6,865 bases of DNA from positions 1 through 6,865 of the forward strand of contig NZ_CAMPGZ010000214.1 in assembly GCF_946885725.1 (NCBI RefSeq), written 5' to 3'. The translations under genes were made by a program, and so were the position numbers. The notes under the pieces are model-generated. The model did not search any database. It was not told where the DNA came from and was given only the letters and a program-made list of their open reading frames with translations. Of the stretch, positions 1-5,921 are shown piece by piece (position 1 is the first letter of the stretch; each line of letters begins with the position of its first letter). This DNA is from an uncultured Nocardioides sp. (GTDB lineage Bacteria > Actinomycetota > Actinomycetes > Propionibacteriales > Nocardioidaceae).

Positions 1-540
1 CTAGTCGCTGCCGAGAAACGGAGCCATCCGCAAGGCCGCCGCGGGCGAACCTCACCGGCCGCACGTTGCCGTCCCAGCCACCCTGGCGGAGCCCGGTCAG
101 GTACGCGTCAGTGGAGGCGAGGTCGTGCCGCCAGGCTTCGTCGACGTCGACCGGGTCGTTGTAGACGTTGCAGGCGAGATGGTGCCCGAGGTCCTGTCCG
201 ACGGGTGCCAGTCCGAGAAAGCTCCGGTCGATGGCGGTCGTGCGTCGAGGCGAGGCGTCGCGGTCGGTGCCGAAAAGGTTGCTGCACTGGGCGTCGTGGT
301 GCGTCACGGTCGTCGGGAGCGACTCCAGCGCAACGAGGAGGTCGGGTGCCTCGTGCCGGAGGCCGGCGTAGCGATCGATGGTCGAGCGTCGTACGGGTCG
401 CGCAACGGTGGGCCGAGCGGTTCCTGAGCCCAGCTCGTCGGCCAGGCGCTGTCGTCGCCGAGGGCACGCGCGACGACCGGAGCGAGGTGCTCGGCATCCA
501 GGTCGTCGAGCTTGCCCGGGCGCCCTCGCTCACTGAGAGG
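1..540 (-). pseudogene. Remnant of an APH-family (aminoglycoside/choline kinase-like) phosphotransferase, C-terminal half, frame-disrupted
   Basis: No single frame carries the gene, but pieces of one protein appear in sequence. About 515-450 reads KLDDLDAEHLAPVVARALGD. From about 448 a second frame reads RLADELG and then HHDAQCSN (301-278), which matches the APH catalytic-loop pattern HxDxxxxN. It continues to AIDRSFLGLAPVGQDL (about 235-188), the metal-binding Asp region, where the family usually has IDW and this has IDR. YLTGLRQGGW follows. Near 44-48 the frame appears to change again, and AAALRMAPFLGSD ends at a TAG at bases 3-1, matching the Ala-rich family C-terminus. Intact members are about 320-350 residues, whereas only about 180 codons are here, so the N-terminal ATP-binding lobe is missing. 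It lies directly after the small membrane protein gene. A GTG at 533-531 overlaps that gene's stop but opens a frame with no family resemblance. The family call comes from motif reading. Sequencing errors could mimic the frame changes, but they would not restore the missing N-terminal half. Confidence 0.6.
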
Positions 541-700
541 GGAAGTTGATGTCGTTGCTCTGGGGGAAGCGGACAGCGTCGTACCCGCCGTTGTCGCGAT
601 GAGCCTCACGGGCCTCCATGTGACCGTGTCGCCGGCGGTCGTAGAGCTTGGCCGCCAGCAGGACGACGACCAGCACGCCACCGAGCCAGATCCAGAACAC
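530..700 (-). CDS. Small single-pass membrane protein, 56 residues, unknown function
   Basis: I do not recognise a named family. The GTG start at 700-698 is supported by GAGGAAG (711-705) four bases upstream. The longer open frame reaching back to 844 lies inside the regulator gene and has no such support. Residues 2-17 (FWIWLGGVLVVVLLAA) form one membrane helix at the extreme N-terminus. A basic stretch KLYDRRRHGH follows, so by the positive-inside rule the charged tail should be cytoplasmic. The tail ends with FPQSNDINFPSQ, an oddly specific polar end that may be a contact site. The gene starts 20 bp after the LuxR-type regulator's stop on the same strand, so the two are probably co-transcribed and perhaps functionally linked. 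It is short and lacks a homology call, but the ribosome site, the position and the coherent membrane-plus-basic composition make it a credible gene. Confidence 0.6.
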   Translation of the reverse strand: MFWIWLGGVLVVVLLAAKLYDRRRHGHMEAREAHRDNGGYDAVRFPQSNDINFPSQ

Positions 701-720
701 CGTTCTTCCTCGTGGAGCGG

Positions 721-1497
721 TCAGTTGGACGAAGGCTCGAGGAGACCGAGCTCCTCCATCCTGCGCACCGCCAGCAGCCTGTCGTGCACCTCGAGCTTGG
801 CGTAGCTGTGCTCGAGGTGTTTGCGAACAGTACCGGGTGAGCAACCGAGGCGGCTGGCGATGGCCGTCGCGGTCAGGCCCTCGGCGAGGAGGGACAGCAC
901 CGCGCGTTCACGGCCGGTCAGCCCGACGCCGTCGTCCGGGGCATGAGCGCGGACCGGGCTCTCGTCGAGGACCCGGTCCTGACGGCCGAGCAGCAGGAGC
1001 AGCGGCTGGATCTGCCGCGCGAGGGCGAGCTGCTCGTCGGTGAAGTCCTGGCCGGTGGTCGCGAGGGTGTAGACCCGCTGCTGGGTGCCGGCCGCGAAGT
1101 AGGGGATGACGAGCTGCTGGTCGAGGCCCACAGGGCCGAGCATCGCGACGATCATCTCCCGGCTGCGTCGCGTGCCGATCGACTCCGGCACCCGCCCGAC
1201 GCTCATCGCGGCCGCCGTCCCTGTCGTCAGGTACCACTGCATGACCGGGTGCCCGGCCATCACGTCCCCCTGCCAGAGCTCCTGCTCCTCGGGCGACGGC
1301 CAGCCGGCCGGGTGATCAACGAGCTCGAAGCCACAGGTGTAGTCCTCGTTCACCCAGTTCCAGGCGCAGTTGATGTCGAAGGTCGCGCTGAGCTCGTCGC
1401 GGAGCAGGAGGTGGGGGAACTCCGGGCGCGGGTGCGTCGTCAGGTCGTGCGCCAGCTCCACCCAGTGGTCCAGGCGACGGTCCCGCTCATCCGGCAT
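721..1497 (-). CDS. LuxR-family transcriptional regulator with GAF-like N-terminal region
   Basis: This is a 258-residue DNA-binding regulator. The C-terminal LuxR/GerE helix-turn-helix spans about residues 193-250. It begins LTGRERAVLSLLAEGLTATA, and the recognition segment is GCSPGTVRKHLEHSYAKL, including the usual SxxTVxxHxxxxxxKL pattern. Residues about 25-170 show a pattern common in actinobacterial regulators of this type: HPVMQWYLTTG, SVGRVPE, then GLDQQLVIPYFAAG and DFTDEQLALARQIQPLLLLL. These suggest a GAF-like sensor fold, but no ligand can be named. There is no phospho-acceptor receiver domain. The ATG at 1497-1495 has GGAGG (1508-1504) six bases upstream, a good ribosome site that fixes the start. 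The gene is divergent from the dimethylformamidase-like lipoprotein gene, which is a plausible target, and is followed by the small membrane protein. The helix-turn-helix call is firm and the sensor call is moderate. Confidence 0.92.
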   Translation of the reverse strand: MPDERDRRLDHWVELAHDLTTHPRPEFPHLLLRDELSATFDINCAWNWVNEDYTCGFELVDHPAGWPSPEEQELWQGDVMAGHPVMQWYLTTGTAAAMSVGRVPESIGTRRSREMIVAMLGPVGLDQQLVIPYFAAGTQQRVYTLATTGQDFTDEQLALARQIQPLLLLLGRQDRVLDESPVRAHAPDDGVGLTGRERAVLSLLAEGLTATAIASRLGCSPGTVRKHLEHSYAKLEVHDRLLAVRRMEELGLLEPSSN

Positions 1498-1535
1498 GGC
1501 TCACCTCCGACGCCTGATGTGGCGCCCTTTCGAGG

Positions 1536-1541
1536 AGCGTA
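1536..1541 (-). promoter_or_regulatory. Possible -10 element for the LuxR-type regulator
   Basis: On the minus strand the hexamer TACGCT fits the actinobacterial TANNNT -10 pattern and would place a transcript start about 30 bases before the ATG. A TTGACG lies upstream (1569-1564), but its spacing of 22 bp is too long for a normal -35. The call is weak and rests on pattern alone. Confidence 0.25.
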
Positions 1542-1574
1542 GGTCGGGCGTGACAGGTCCCGTCGTCAAATCGA

Positions 1575-1600
1575 GGAAACCGAGTACGCGGAACTTCGTA
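1575..1600 (+). promoter_or_regulatory. Possible ECF-type promoter for the lipoprotein gene
   Basis: GGAAAC (1575-1580) is followed after 16 bases by CGTA (1597-1600). This resembles the general GGAAC / CGT pattern used by extracytoplasmic-function sigma factors. It lies about 85 bp upstream of the ATG at 1686. A second GGAAC at 1590-1594 has no good partner. It is one chance-prone match and is offered only as a candidate. Confidence 0.18.
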
Positions 1601-1685
1601 TCCCTTCGTGCCCTGTCCGTTGTGCACCCTCTTGGGTAGGCGCGGCGCATCCCCGGGGCCTCGGTTCGAGATCAACGGGGGAGCC

Positions 1686-3290
1686 ATGACGGGGGTTTCT
1701 CGCCCAGCCCGGGGACGCCGCGCCGCAAGCGTTCCGCCAGGTCTGCCAGGCCTGCTCGGGCTGGTGTCCGTGCTGGCGCTGAGCGCCTGCACGTACCTGG
1801 TGGAGGCAGATACCCGTCAGGGCGAAGCGGCGGCCGTCGCAAGGGAGACGGCCGCCGCATCGCCGGCTCCGGTCCGCGCCGAGCCTCCGCCATGGCGCCT
1901 ACGCGGCTCGGAGCGCTGGCGGCTTCGGCGCCCGGCCCTCGACGGCCAGATCGAGGGCTTCACGACCCGGGCCTCCGGCGTGCCCGGTGTGCCGGTCCAC
2001 CTGCGGGTGTCGACAGCGGCCGCGCACTACCGCGTCACCGCCTATCGGGTCGGCGGGTACCTCGGAGGCACCGGCCGGGCCGTGTGGCGGTCGGCCCGGC
2101 TCGCGGGGCACGTACGGCCCGAGGCCGAGCTCGTCGACGCCGTACGCCGGACCGTGGTGGCGCCGTGGCGGCGTTCGGCGCTGGTCGACACGACCGGCTG
2201 GGCGCCGGGCGTGTACGTGTTCAAGCTCGCCACCGGCCCACGCGGGGGCGGGTGGGAGGCGCACGTCCCGTACGTCGTCCGCTCCCGGTCCACGGCCGGG
2301 CGGGTGGCGCTGGTCGCGCCCGTGACGACGTGGCAGGCCTACAACGACTGGGGCGGCTACAGCCTCTACCGCGGTCCGGACGGCGACCGTCGTGCGTGGG
2401 CGGTGAGCTTCGACCGCCCGTATCCCGCGCCGGGCTCCGCCCAGATGCAGTACGGCGTGCTGCCGGTCGTGGTCACCGCGGAGCGTGCGCGGCTTCCGCT
2501 GGCGTACCTGACCAACCTCGACCTGCACACCTCGCCGGGGATCCTGCGCGAGGCCCGCGGCTACGTGTCGATGGGGCACGACGAGTACTGGACGCCACGC
2601 ATGCGCCGAACGGTCGAGATCGCCCGCGACGCCGGGGTGAACCTGGCCTTTCTCGGCGCCAACACGATGTACTGGCGGATCCGGCTCGACGACGGTGGGA
2701 CCGATCCTCGGGTGGTCGTCGGGTACCGCTCCGACGCGCACCTGGACCCGGTCACCGACCCGCGCCGGCGCACGGGACTGTTCCGTGCCGGGCCCGGCGC
2801 CCGGGCGGGCGAGCACGCGCTGACGGGGATGGCCTACGAGTGCTTCCCCGTCGACGCGCCGTACCGCGTGGTGTCGCCCGGATGGTGGGGCTTCGCCGGC
2901 ACGGGCGTCCGCCGCGGCGACTCCTTCGACCACCTGGTCGGCGTCGAGGCCGACCGCGTCTATCCCGTCCCGTCGACGCCGCGGCCGCTGCAGGTGCTCT
3001 CCCACACGACGTACTCGTGCGGCGGCGTCCCGACGTCGGCGCAGTCGGTCTACTACAGCGCGGCGAGCGGGGCCGGTGTCTTCAACGCCGGCACGCTGCG
3101 CTGGACCTGCGCGCTGGTCGACCGGTGCTCGCCGTACCGCCTCGACGAGCGCACCCGACGGTTCGTGCACAAGGTGACGGTCAACGTCCTGCGCACGTTC
3201 GCGCGTGGCCCGGCTGGTACGGCGCGTCCCGCGCTCGACAACGTGCACCGATTCCCGCTGCCCACGCAGAACCAGGTGCCGGCGAGCTGA
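1686..3290 (+). CDS. Secreted lipoprotein, N,N-dimethylformamidase large-subunit-like domain
   Basis: This is a 534-residue predicted lipoprotein. The ATG at 1686 is preferred over an in-frame ATG at 1608 because GGGGGAG lies just before it and because it opens directly into a signal peptide. That peptide has basic residues (RPARGRR), a hydrophobic run LLGLVSVLALSA, and a lipobox LSAC with Cys 35 as the lipidated residue. The mature part carries segments characteristic of the N,N-dimethylformamidase beta-subunit C-terminal family: YRVGGYLGG (about 119-127), YNDWGGYSLY (219-228), LTNLDLHTSPG (275-285), GHDEYW (297-302), and NLAFLGANTMYW (319-330). The characterised dimethylformamidase uses a mononuclear iron held by two Tyr and one Glu. 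Tyr in GHDEYW and in LAYLTNLD are possible equivalents, but an alignment is needed. The enzyme is cytoplasmic and heteromeric, whereas this protein is exported, has no small-subunit gene nearby, and may act on another amide or carbohydrate-like substrate. It is divergent from the LuxR-type regulator. Confidence 0.85.
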   Translation: MTGVSRPARGRRAASVPPGLPGLLGLVSVLALSACTYLVEADTRQGEAAAVARETAAASPAPVRAEPPPWRLRGSERWRLRRPALDGQIEGFTTRASGVPGVPVHLRVSTAAAHYRVTAYRVGGYLGGTGRAVWRSARLAGHVRPEAELVDAVRRTVVAPWRRSALVDTTGWAPGVYVFKLATGPRGGGWEAHVPYVVRSRSTAGRVALVAPVTTWQAYNDWGGYSLYRGPDGDRRAWAVSFDRPYPAPGSAQMQYGVLPVVVTAERARLPLAYLTNLDLHTSPGILREARGYVSMGHDEYWTPRMRRTVEIARDAGVNLAFLGANTMYWRIRLDDGGTDPRVVVGYRSDAHLDPVTDPRRRTGLFRAGPGARAGEHALTGMAYECFPVDAPYRVVSPGWWGFAGTGVRRGDSFDHLVGVEADRVYPVPSTPRPLQVLSHTTYSCGGVPTSAQSVYYSAASGAGVFNAGTLRWTCALVDRCSPYRLDERTRRFVHKVTVNVLRTFARGPAGTARPALDNVHRFPLPTQNQVPAS

Positions 3291-3293
3291 GGG

Positions 3294-3764
3294 TCACAGC
3301 CAGCGGCGGACGCGTCGCGCGTACGCGTCGTACGGCGCACCGAACCGTTCGTGCAGGAAGCGCTCCTCGGGAAGGATCGCGCCCCAGAGCAGGAGCCCCA
3401 CCGCGACGGGGAACAGCGCGATGCCCCAGACGGTCGGCACGAGCAGCGCCACGCCGAGGTACAGGACGAGCAGGCCGACGTACAACGGGTTGCGCGAGAG
3501 ACGGTACGGCCCCTCCTCGATCATCTCGACGGTCTGCTGGCCAGGCAGCAGGCCGGTGCGATGCCGGCCGAACAGCGTGAGCGCCCAGCCGTTCCACACG
3601 ACGAAGGCCAGCACCAGGAACCAACCCACCGGAACCCGCCACGCGCCGAGGCGCACCGGGTCGCCCCACAGGAGGGTCAGCATGCCGCCGGCGAGCAGGG
3701 GAGCACCGACCGCGACCGGCGGCCACAGCCGGAACGCGACCGTGTCCTGCGATCCGTGCACCAC
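3294..3764 (-). CDS. Isoprenylcysteine carboxyl methyltransferase (ICMT)/phospholipid methyltransferase-like membrane protein
   Basis: This is a 156-residue integral membrane protein of the ICMT/PEMT-like superfamily, which transfers methyl groups from S-adenosylmethionine to lipid-embedded substrates. There are about four hydrophobic segments, at roughly residues 14-33, 45-65, 93-111 and 113-130. The family signature is at the C-terminal half: TGLLPGQQTVEMIEEGPYRL, then SRNPLYVG (about 90-97), and finally EERFLHERFGAPYDAY with a basic end RRVRRWL. The first start considered is GTG at 3764-3762, with a second GTG immediately after at 3761-3759; neither has a clear ribosome site. The frame stays open far upstream, to 5858, but that extension is antisense to the MgtC and MFS genes and looks non-coding. 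Bacterial relatives rarely have a known substrate, so none is assigned. It converges on the lipoprotein gene (3 bp between stops) and is divergent from the MgtC-family gene. Confidence 0.85.
   Translation of the reverse strand: MVHGSQDTVAFRLWPPVAVGAPLLAGGMLTLLWGDPVRLGAWRVPVGWFLVLAFVVWNGWALTLFGRHRTGLLPGQQTVEMIEEGPYRLSRNPLYVGLLVLYLGVALLVPTVWGIALFPVAVGLLLWGAILPEERFLHERFGAPYDAYARRVRRWL
3309..3329. terminator. Perfect 7-bp stem-loop at a convergent gene junction, possible terminator
   Basis: GACGCGT (3309-3315) and ACGCGTC (3323-3329) form a perfect stem around a 7-base loop. It lies 18 bp past the lipoprotein stop codon and inside the last codons of the ICMT-like gene. No T-run follows on either side, so it is not a classical intrinsic terminator. 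In GC-rich actinobacteria such hairpins can still act, but the arms also encode part of the Arg-rich ICMT tail and may be chance. Confidence 0.25.
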
Positions 3765-3809
3765 GACTCGATCATCGCCGGTCCCGGAGTCTCGTAGAGT
3801 CGAGTCGTG
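3762..3809. repeat. Perfect 10-bp inverted repeat spanning both start codons of a divergent pair
   Basis: CACGACTCGA (3762-3771) and TCGAGTCGTG (3800-3809) are exact reverse complements separated by 28 bp. Each arm ends in the GTG start codon of one gene: the ICMT-like gene on the left and the MgtC-family gene on the right. Both genes therefore begin with the same ten bases. The symmetry suits a dimeric regulator binding site or a shared promoter architecture. Confidence 0.6.
3795..3806 (+). promoter_or_regulatory. -10 element of a leaderless promoter for the MgtC-family gene
   Basis: TAGAGT (3795-3800) matches the actinobacterial TANNNT -10 pattern and ends exactly six bases before the GTG at 3807. 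That puts the expected transcript start on the first base of the start codon. No ribosome site precedes the GTG. Together these indicate a leaderless mRNA. On the other strand GATGAT (3776-3771) holds the mirror position for the ICMT-like gene and keeps only the A2 and T6 of the pattern. Neither side has a clear -35. Confidence 0.5.
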
Positions 3810-4520
3810 CAGGATCTGTGGATCTCGCAGGGGCAAGGCTGGGTGCAGGTCGCCGAGCTGGGACTGGCCTTCGTCTTGTCCTCGCTCATCGGCCTCGAGC
3901 GCGAGCTCCGGCAGAAGAGCGCCGGACTCCGCACCCACGCGCTGGTCGGCGTCGGCGCTGCGCTGTTCATGCTCGTGTCGAAGTACGGCTTCTTCGACGT
4001 GCTCTCCGACGACGTGATGCTCGATCCGTCCCGGATCGCTTCGCAGATCGTGACCGGCATCGGCTTCATCGGCGGCGGCCTGATCTTCGTGCGCCGCGAC
4101 GTGGTCAGCGGCCTCACCACTGCCGCGTCCATCTGGCTCACCGCCGCCATCGGCATGGCGGCCGGCGCGGGCATGGCCACGCTGGCGGTGGCCGCGACCG
4201 TGGCCTTCTTCGTCGCCGTACCCGGCTACACCGCCCTCGTCCGCCGGCTGCCCAGGTCCCGCTCGGCAGTGTCGGGCCTGTGGCTCGTGTACCGGGACGG
4301 CGAGGGTGTGCTGCGTCGGGTGATCGCCGAGTGCACCAGCCTCGGCTTCGCCGTGCACCACCTGTCCACGCAGCGCCACGAGGGACTGCAGGCGGGTGCG
4401 GTCGCGGTGCGTCTGGAGGTCCAGGGGTCCGGCGACGTCAACGCGCTCGCGGTCGCGCTGGCGGACGTGTCGGGCGTGCTGCGCGTGGACGCCGAGGACG
4501 CGAACCTCACCCGCGACTAG
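3807..4520 (+). CDS. MgtC/SapB-family membrane protein
   Basis: This 237-residue protein has the classical MgtC layout: a hydrophobic N-terminal domain (about 1-142, four to five helices) and a soluble C-terminal domain (about 155-232) resembling the ACT-like fold of longer members. Family motifs are clear: LIGLERELRQKSAGLRTHAL (27-46), which carries the conserved GLERE, then GIGFIGGGLIF (84-94) and GLTTAASIWLTAAIGMAAG (102-120). In Salmonella and mycobacteria, MgtC supports growth in low magnesium and inside macrophages and affects the F-type ATP synthase; the exact role of environmental homologues is not settled. The GTG at 3807 follows a -10 element at leaderless spacing, so the start choice is good even without a ribosome site. 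This also means there is no room for the long magnesium-sensing leader of the Salmonella gene. It is divergent from the ICMT-like gene and precedes an MFS gene by 78 bp. Confidence 0.92.
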   Translation: MQDLWISQGQGWVQVAELGLAFVLSSLIGLERELRQKSAGLRTHALVGVGAALFMLVSKYGFFDVLSDDVMLDPSRIASQIVTGIGFIGGGLIFVRRDVVSGLTTAASIWLTAAIGMAAGAGMATLAVAATVAFFVAVPGYTALVRRLPRSRSAVSGLWLVYRDGEGVLRRVIAECTSLGFAVHHLSTQRHEGLQAGAVAVRLEVQGSGDVNALAVALADVSGVLRVDAEDANLTRD

Positions 4521-4533
4521 GGCTTCTTCCCTA
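4518..4533 (+). terminator. Weak stem-loop between the MgtC-family and MFS genes
   Basis: TAGGG (4518-4522, including the MgtC stop codon) pairs with CCCTA (4529-4533) over a six-base loop. The stem is only 5 bp and has no T-run, so at most it would attenuate transcription. The rest of the 78-bp gap (4521-4598) holds an AT-rich TATATG at 4532-4537 and a purine-rich GAAAGG (4586-4591) seven bases before the next start, a moderate ribosome site. Confidence 0.2.
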
Positions 4534-4598
4534 TATGCCTGGCCTACCTCAGGACCCGAGGCTGTCGTACCGGCAGTCATCGTGGGAAAGGGCCACCA

Positions 4599-5921
4599 GT
4601 GCGTGCAGCGACCGGCGTCGACAAACTGCGCTTCCGCGACGCGTTGCGCAGCCTGCCCGCCCGGGTCTGGCTGATCAGCGTCGGCATCCTGGTCAACCAG
4701 GTCGGCAACTTCCTGCCGGTGTTCATCGTGCTGTACCTGACCGAGCGCGGTCACTCCGCGGGCGCCGCGGGCCTGGTGCTCGGCGTGACCGGGCTGGGCA
4801 AGGTGCTCGGCAACGCCGTCGGTGGACACCTTGCCGACCGGATCGGCCGGCGTTGGACGATCATGCTCTCCGCCATGACCACGGCCGCGCTCACCGCGAC
4901 CGTGCCGTTCCTCGACCGGCTCGTGGTCATCGCGGTGGTCGCCGGGCTCATCGGGACGACCTCCCAGGTCTACCGACCGGCCGCGGCCGCCGTGCTGATC
5001 GACTCCGTGCCGGCCACACACCAGCACCGGCTGGCCGCCTTCGGGGTGTTCCGGTTCGCGATGAACGTGGGCGCCGCGCTGGGCGGGTTGATCGGCGGAG
5101 TCCTCGCCAGTACGTCGTACACGGGGCTGTTCCTGGGCAACGCGGCCGCCTGCCTGCTCTTCGGGACGGTCGTCGGTCTGCTGGTGCGGGACGTCCCGGC
5201 ACCGCGCACGGGGGAGGAGGGCGACCGCACGCAGGCCGAACCGGCTCTCGGCTATCGAGGCGTGCTCGCCGACCGCGTCCTGATGCGGTTCCTCTGGATG
5301 ACCGTCTTCGCTGAGTTCGTCTACATCCAGTCCACGGTCGGTGTGCCGCTTCACGTCAGCGACGTCGGCCTGACCGCGCGCGACTTCGGCCTCCTCATCG
5401 GGCTCAACGGCCTGCTGGTGCTCGCGCTCGAGTTGCCGATCACCGGCGTCGTCGCTCGGTACCGATCCGAAAGCGTCCTGGCCCTCGGCAACCTGGTCAC
5501 CGGTCTCGGCCTCGCGGTGACCGGGCTCGTCACCGACATGACCTGGCTGTCGGTGACCGTGCTGATCTGGACCTTCGGCGAGATGATGAACAGCTCCATC
5601 TCGCAGGCGTACGTCGGCAGCCTTGCGCCCCGGGACATGGTCGGGCGCTACCAGGGCATGCACGGCGTCGCCTACACCGTCGGGACCGGGCTCGGCCCGC
5701 TCGTGGGCGGCGCTCTCTACGCCGTCAGCCCCTCGGGGTTGTGGGCCCTCCTCGGCGTCGCGGGGTTCGTGTCCACCCACCTCGCGCTTCCAGCCGGGTG
5801 GCTGTCGTCGCGGCGCCGCGGTTCTCAGCCGGGCATTGCCGAGCGATCGAAGTCGCACGAGACTCGAGAACGTGGCCGGGTCGACGCGCTATCGGACGAC
5901 GCGCATGGAGGCGTTCAGTGA
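4599..5921 (+). CDS. MFS transporter, drug:H+ antiporter-like (MdtH-type)
   Basis: This is a 440-residue major facilitator superfamily permease of about 12 helices in two six-helix halves. MFS motif A lies in the loop between helices 2 and 3 as GGHLADRIGRRWTI (75-88). Residues 151-170 hold FRFAMNVGAALGGLIGGVLA, the R-x3-N-x-G pattern with Gly-rich helix 5 seen in DHA1-type exporters. A charged central loop (about 200-222, PAPRTGEEGDRTQAEPA) divides the halves. MNSSISQAYVGSLAPRDMVG (330-349) is the C-half counterpart. The substrate cannot be read; small hydrophobic compounds are typical for the group. The start is GTG at 4599 with GAAAGG seven bases upstream. The last 35-40 residues form a long hydrophilic tail with no predicted helix, and its end overlaps the next gene by 50 bp, which is unusual for an operon overlap. 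It may share transcription with the MgtC-family gene upstream. Confidence 0.93.
   Translation: MRAATGVDKLRFRDALRSLPARVWLISVGILVNQVGNFLPVFIVLYLTERGHSAGAAGLVLGVTGLGKVLGNAVGGHLADRIGRRWTIMLSAMTTAALTATVPFLDRLVVIAVVAGLIGTTSQVYRPAAAAVLIDSVPATHQHRLAAFGVFRFAMNVGAALGGLIGGVLASTSYTGLFLGNAAACLLFGTVVGLLVRDVPAPRTGEEGDRTQAEPALGYRGVLADRVLMRFLWMTVFAEFVYIQSTVGVPLHVSDVGLTARDFGLLIGLNGLLVLALELPITGVVARYRSESVLALGNLVTGLGLAVTGLVTDMTWLSVTVLIWTFGEMMNSSISQAYVGSLAPRDMVGRYQGMHGVAYTVGTGLGPLVGGALYAVSPSGLWALLGVAGFVSTHLALPAGWLSSRRRGSQPGIAERSKSHETRERGRVDALSDDAHGGVQ

Noticed and set aside
701..844. Longer start for the small membrane protein at 844
   Set aside because: The extension lies entirely within the regulator coding region and has an Arg/Ala/Gln-rich composition. 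The GTG at 700 has its own ribosome site.
943..1542. Plus-strand open frame opposite the LuxR-type regulator
   Set aside because: The complementary frame carries an unmistakable helix-turn-helix and a good ribosome site; this one has neither.
1608..1685. Earlier in-frame ATG for the lipoprotein
   Set aside because: It would add 26 residues before the basic n-region of the signal peptide, and it lacks the strong GGGGGAG ribosome site found before 1686.
1892..3580. Plus- and minus-strand open frames of 449-562 codons across the lipoprotein gene
   Set aside because: Their compositions are Arg- and Pro-rich without motifs, while the lipoprotein frame shows clear family motifs and a signal peptide.
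4532..4537. TATATG as a -10 box for the MFS gene
   Set aside because: It lacks the terminal T of TANNNT and has no -35 at a suitable distance, so it is noted only within the gap description.
3818..5314. Long plus-strand open frame offset from the MgtC and MFS genes
   Set aside because: Its product is dominated by Arg, Ala and Gly and it spans the stop and start of two real genes, so it is an out-of-frame shadow.
3765..5858. Very long minus-strand open frame continuing upstream of the ICMT-like gene
   Set aside because: It is antisense to well-supported MgtC and MFS genes. Its translation is rich in His, Asp, Gly and Arg with no domain, as expected for the complement of high-GC codons.
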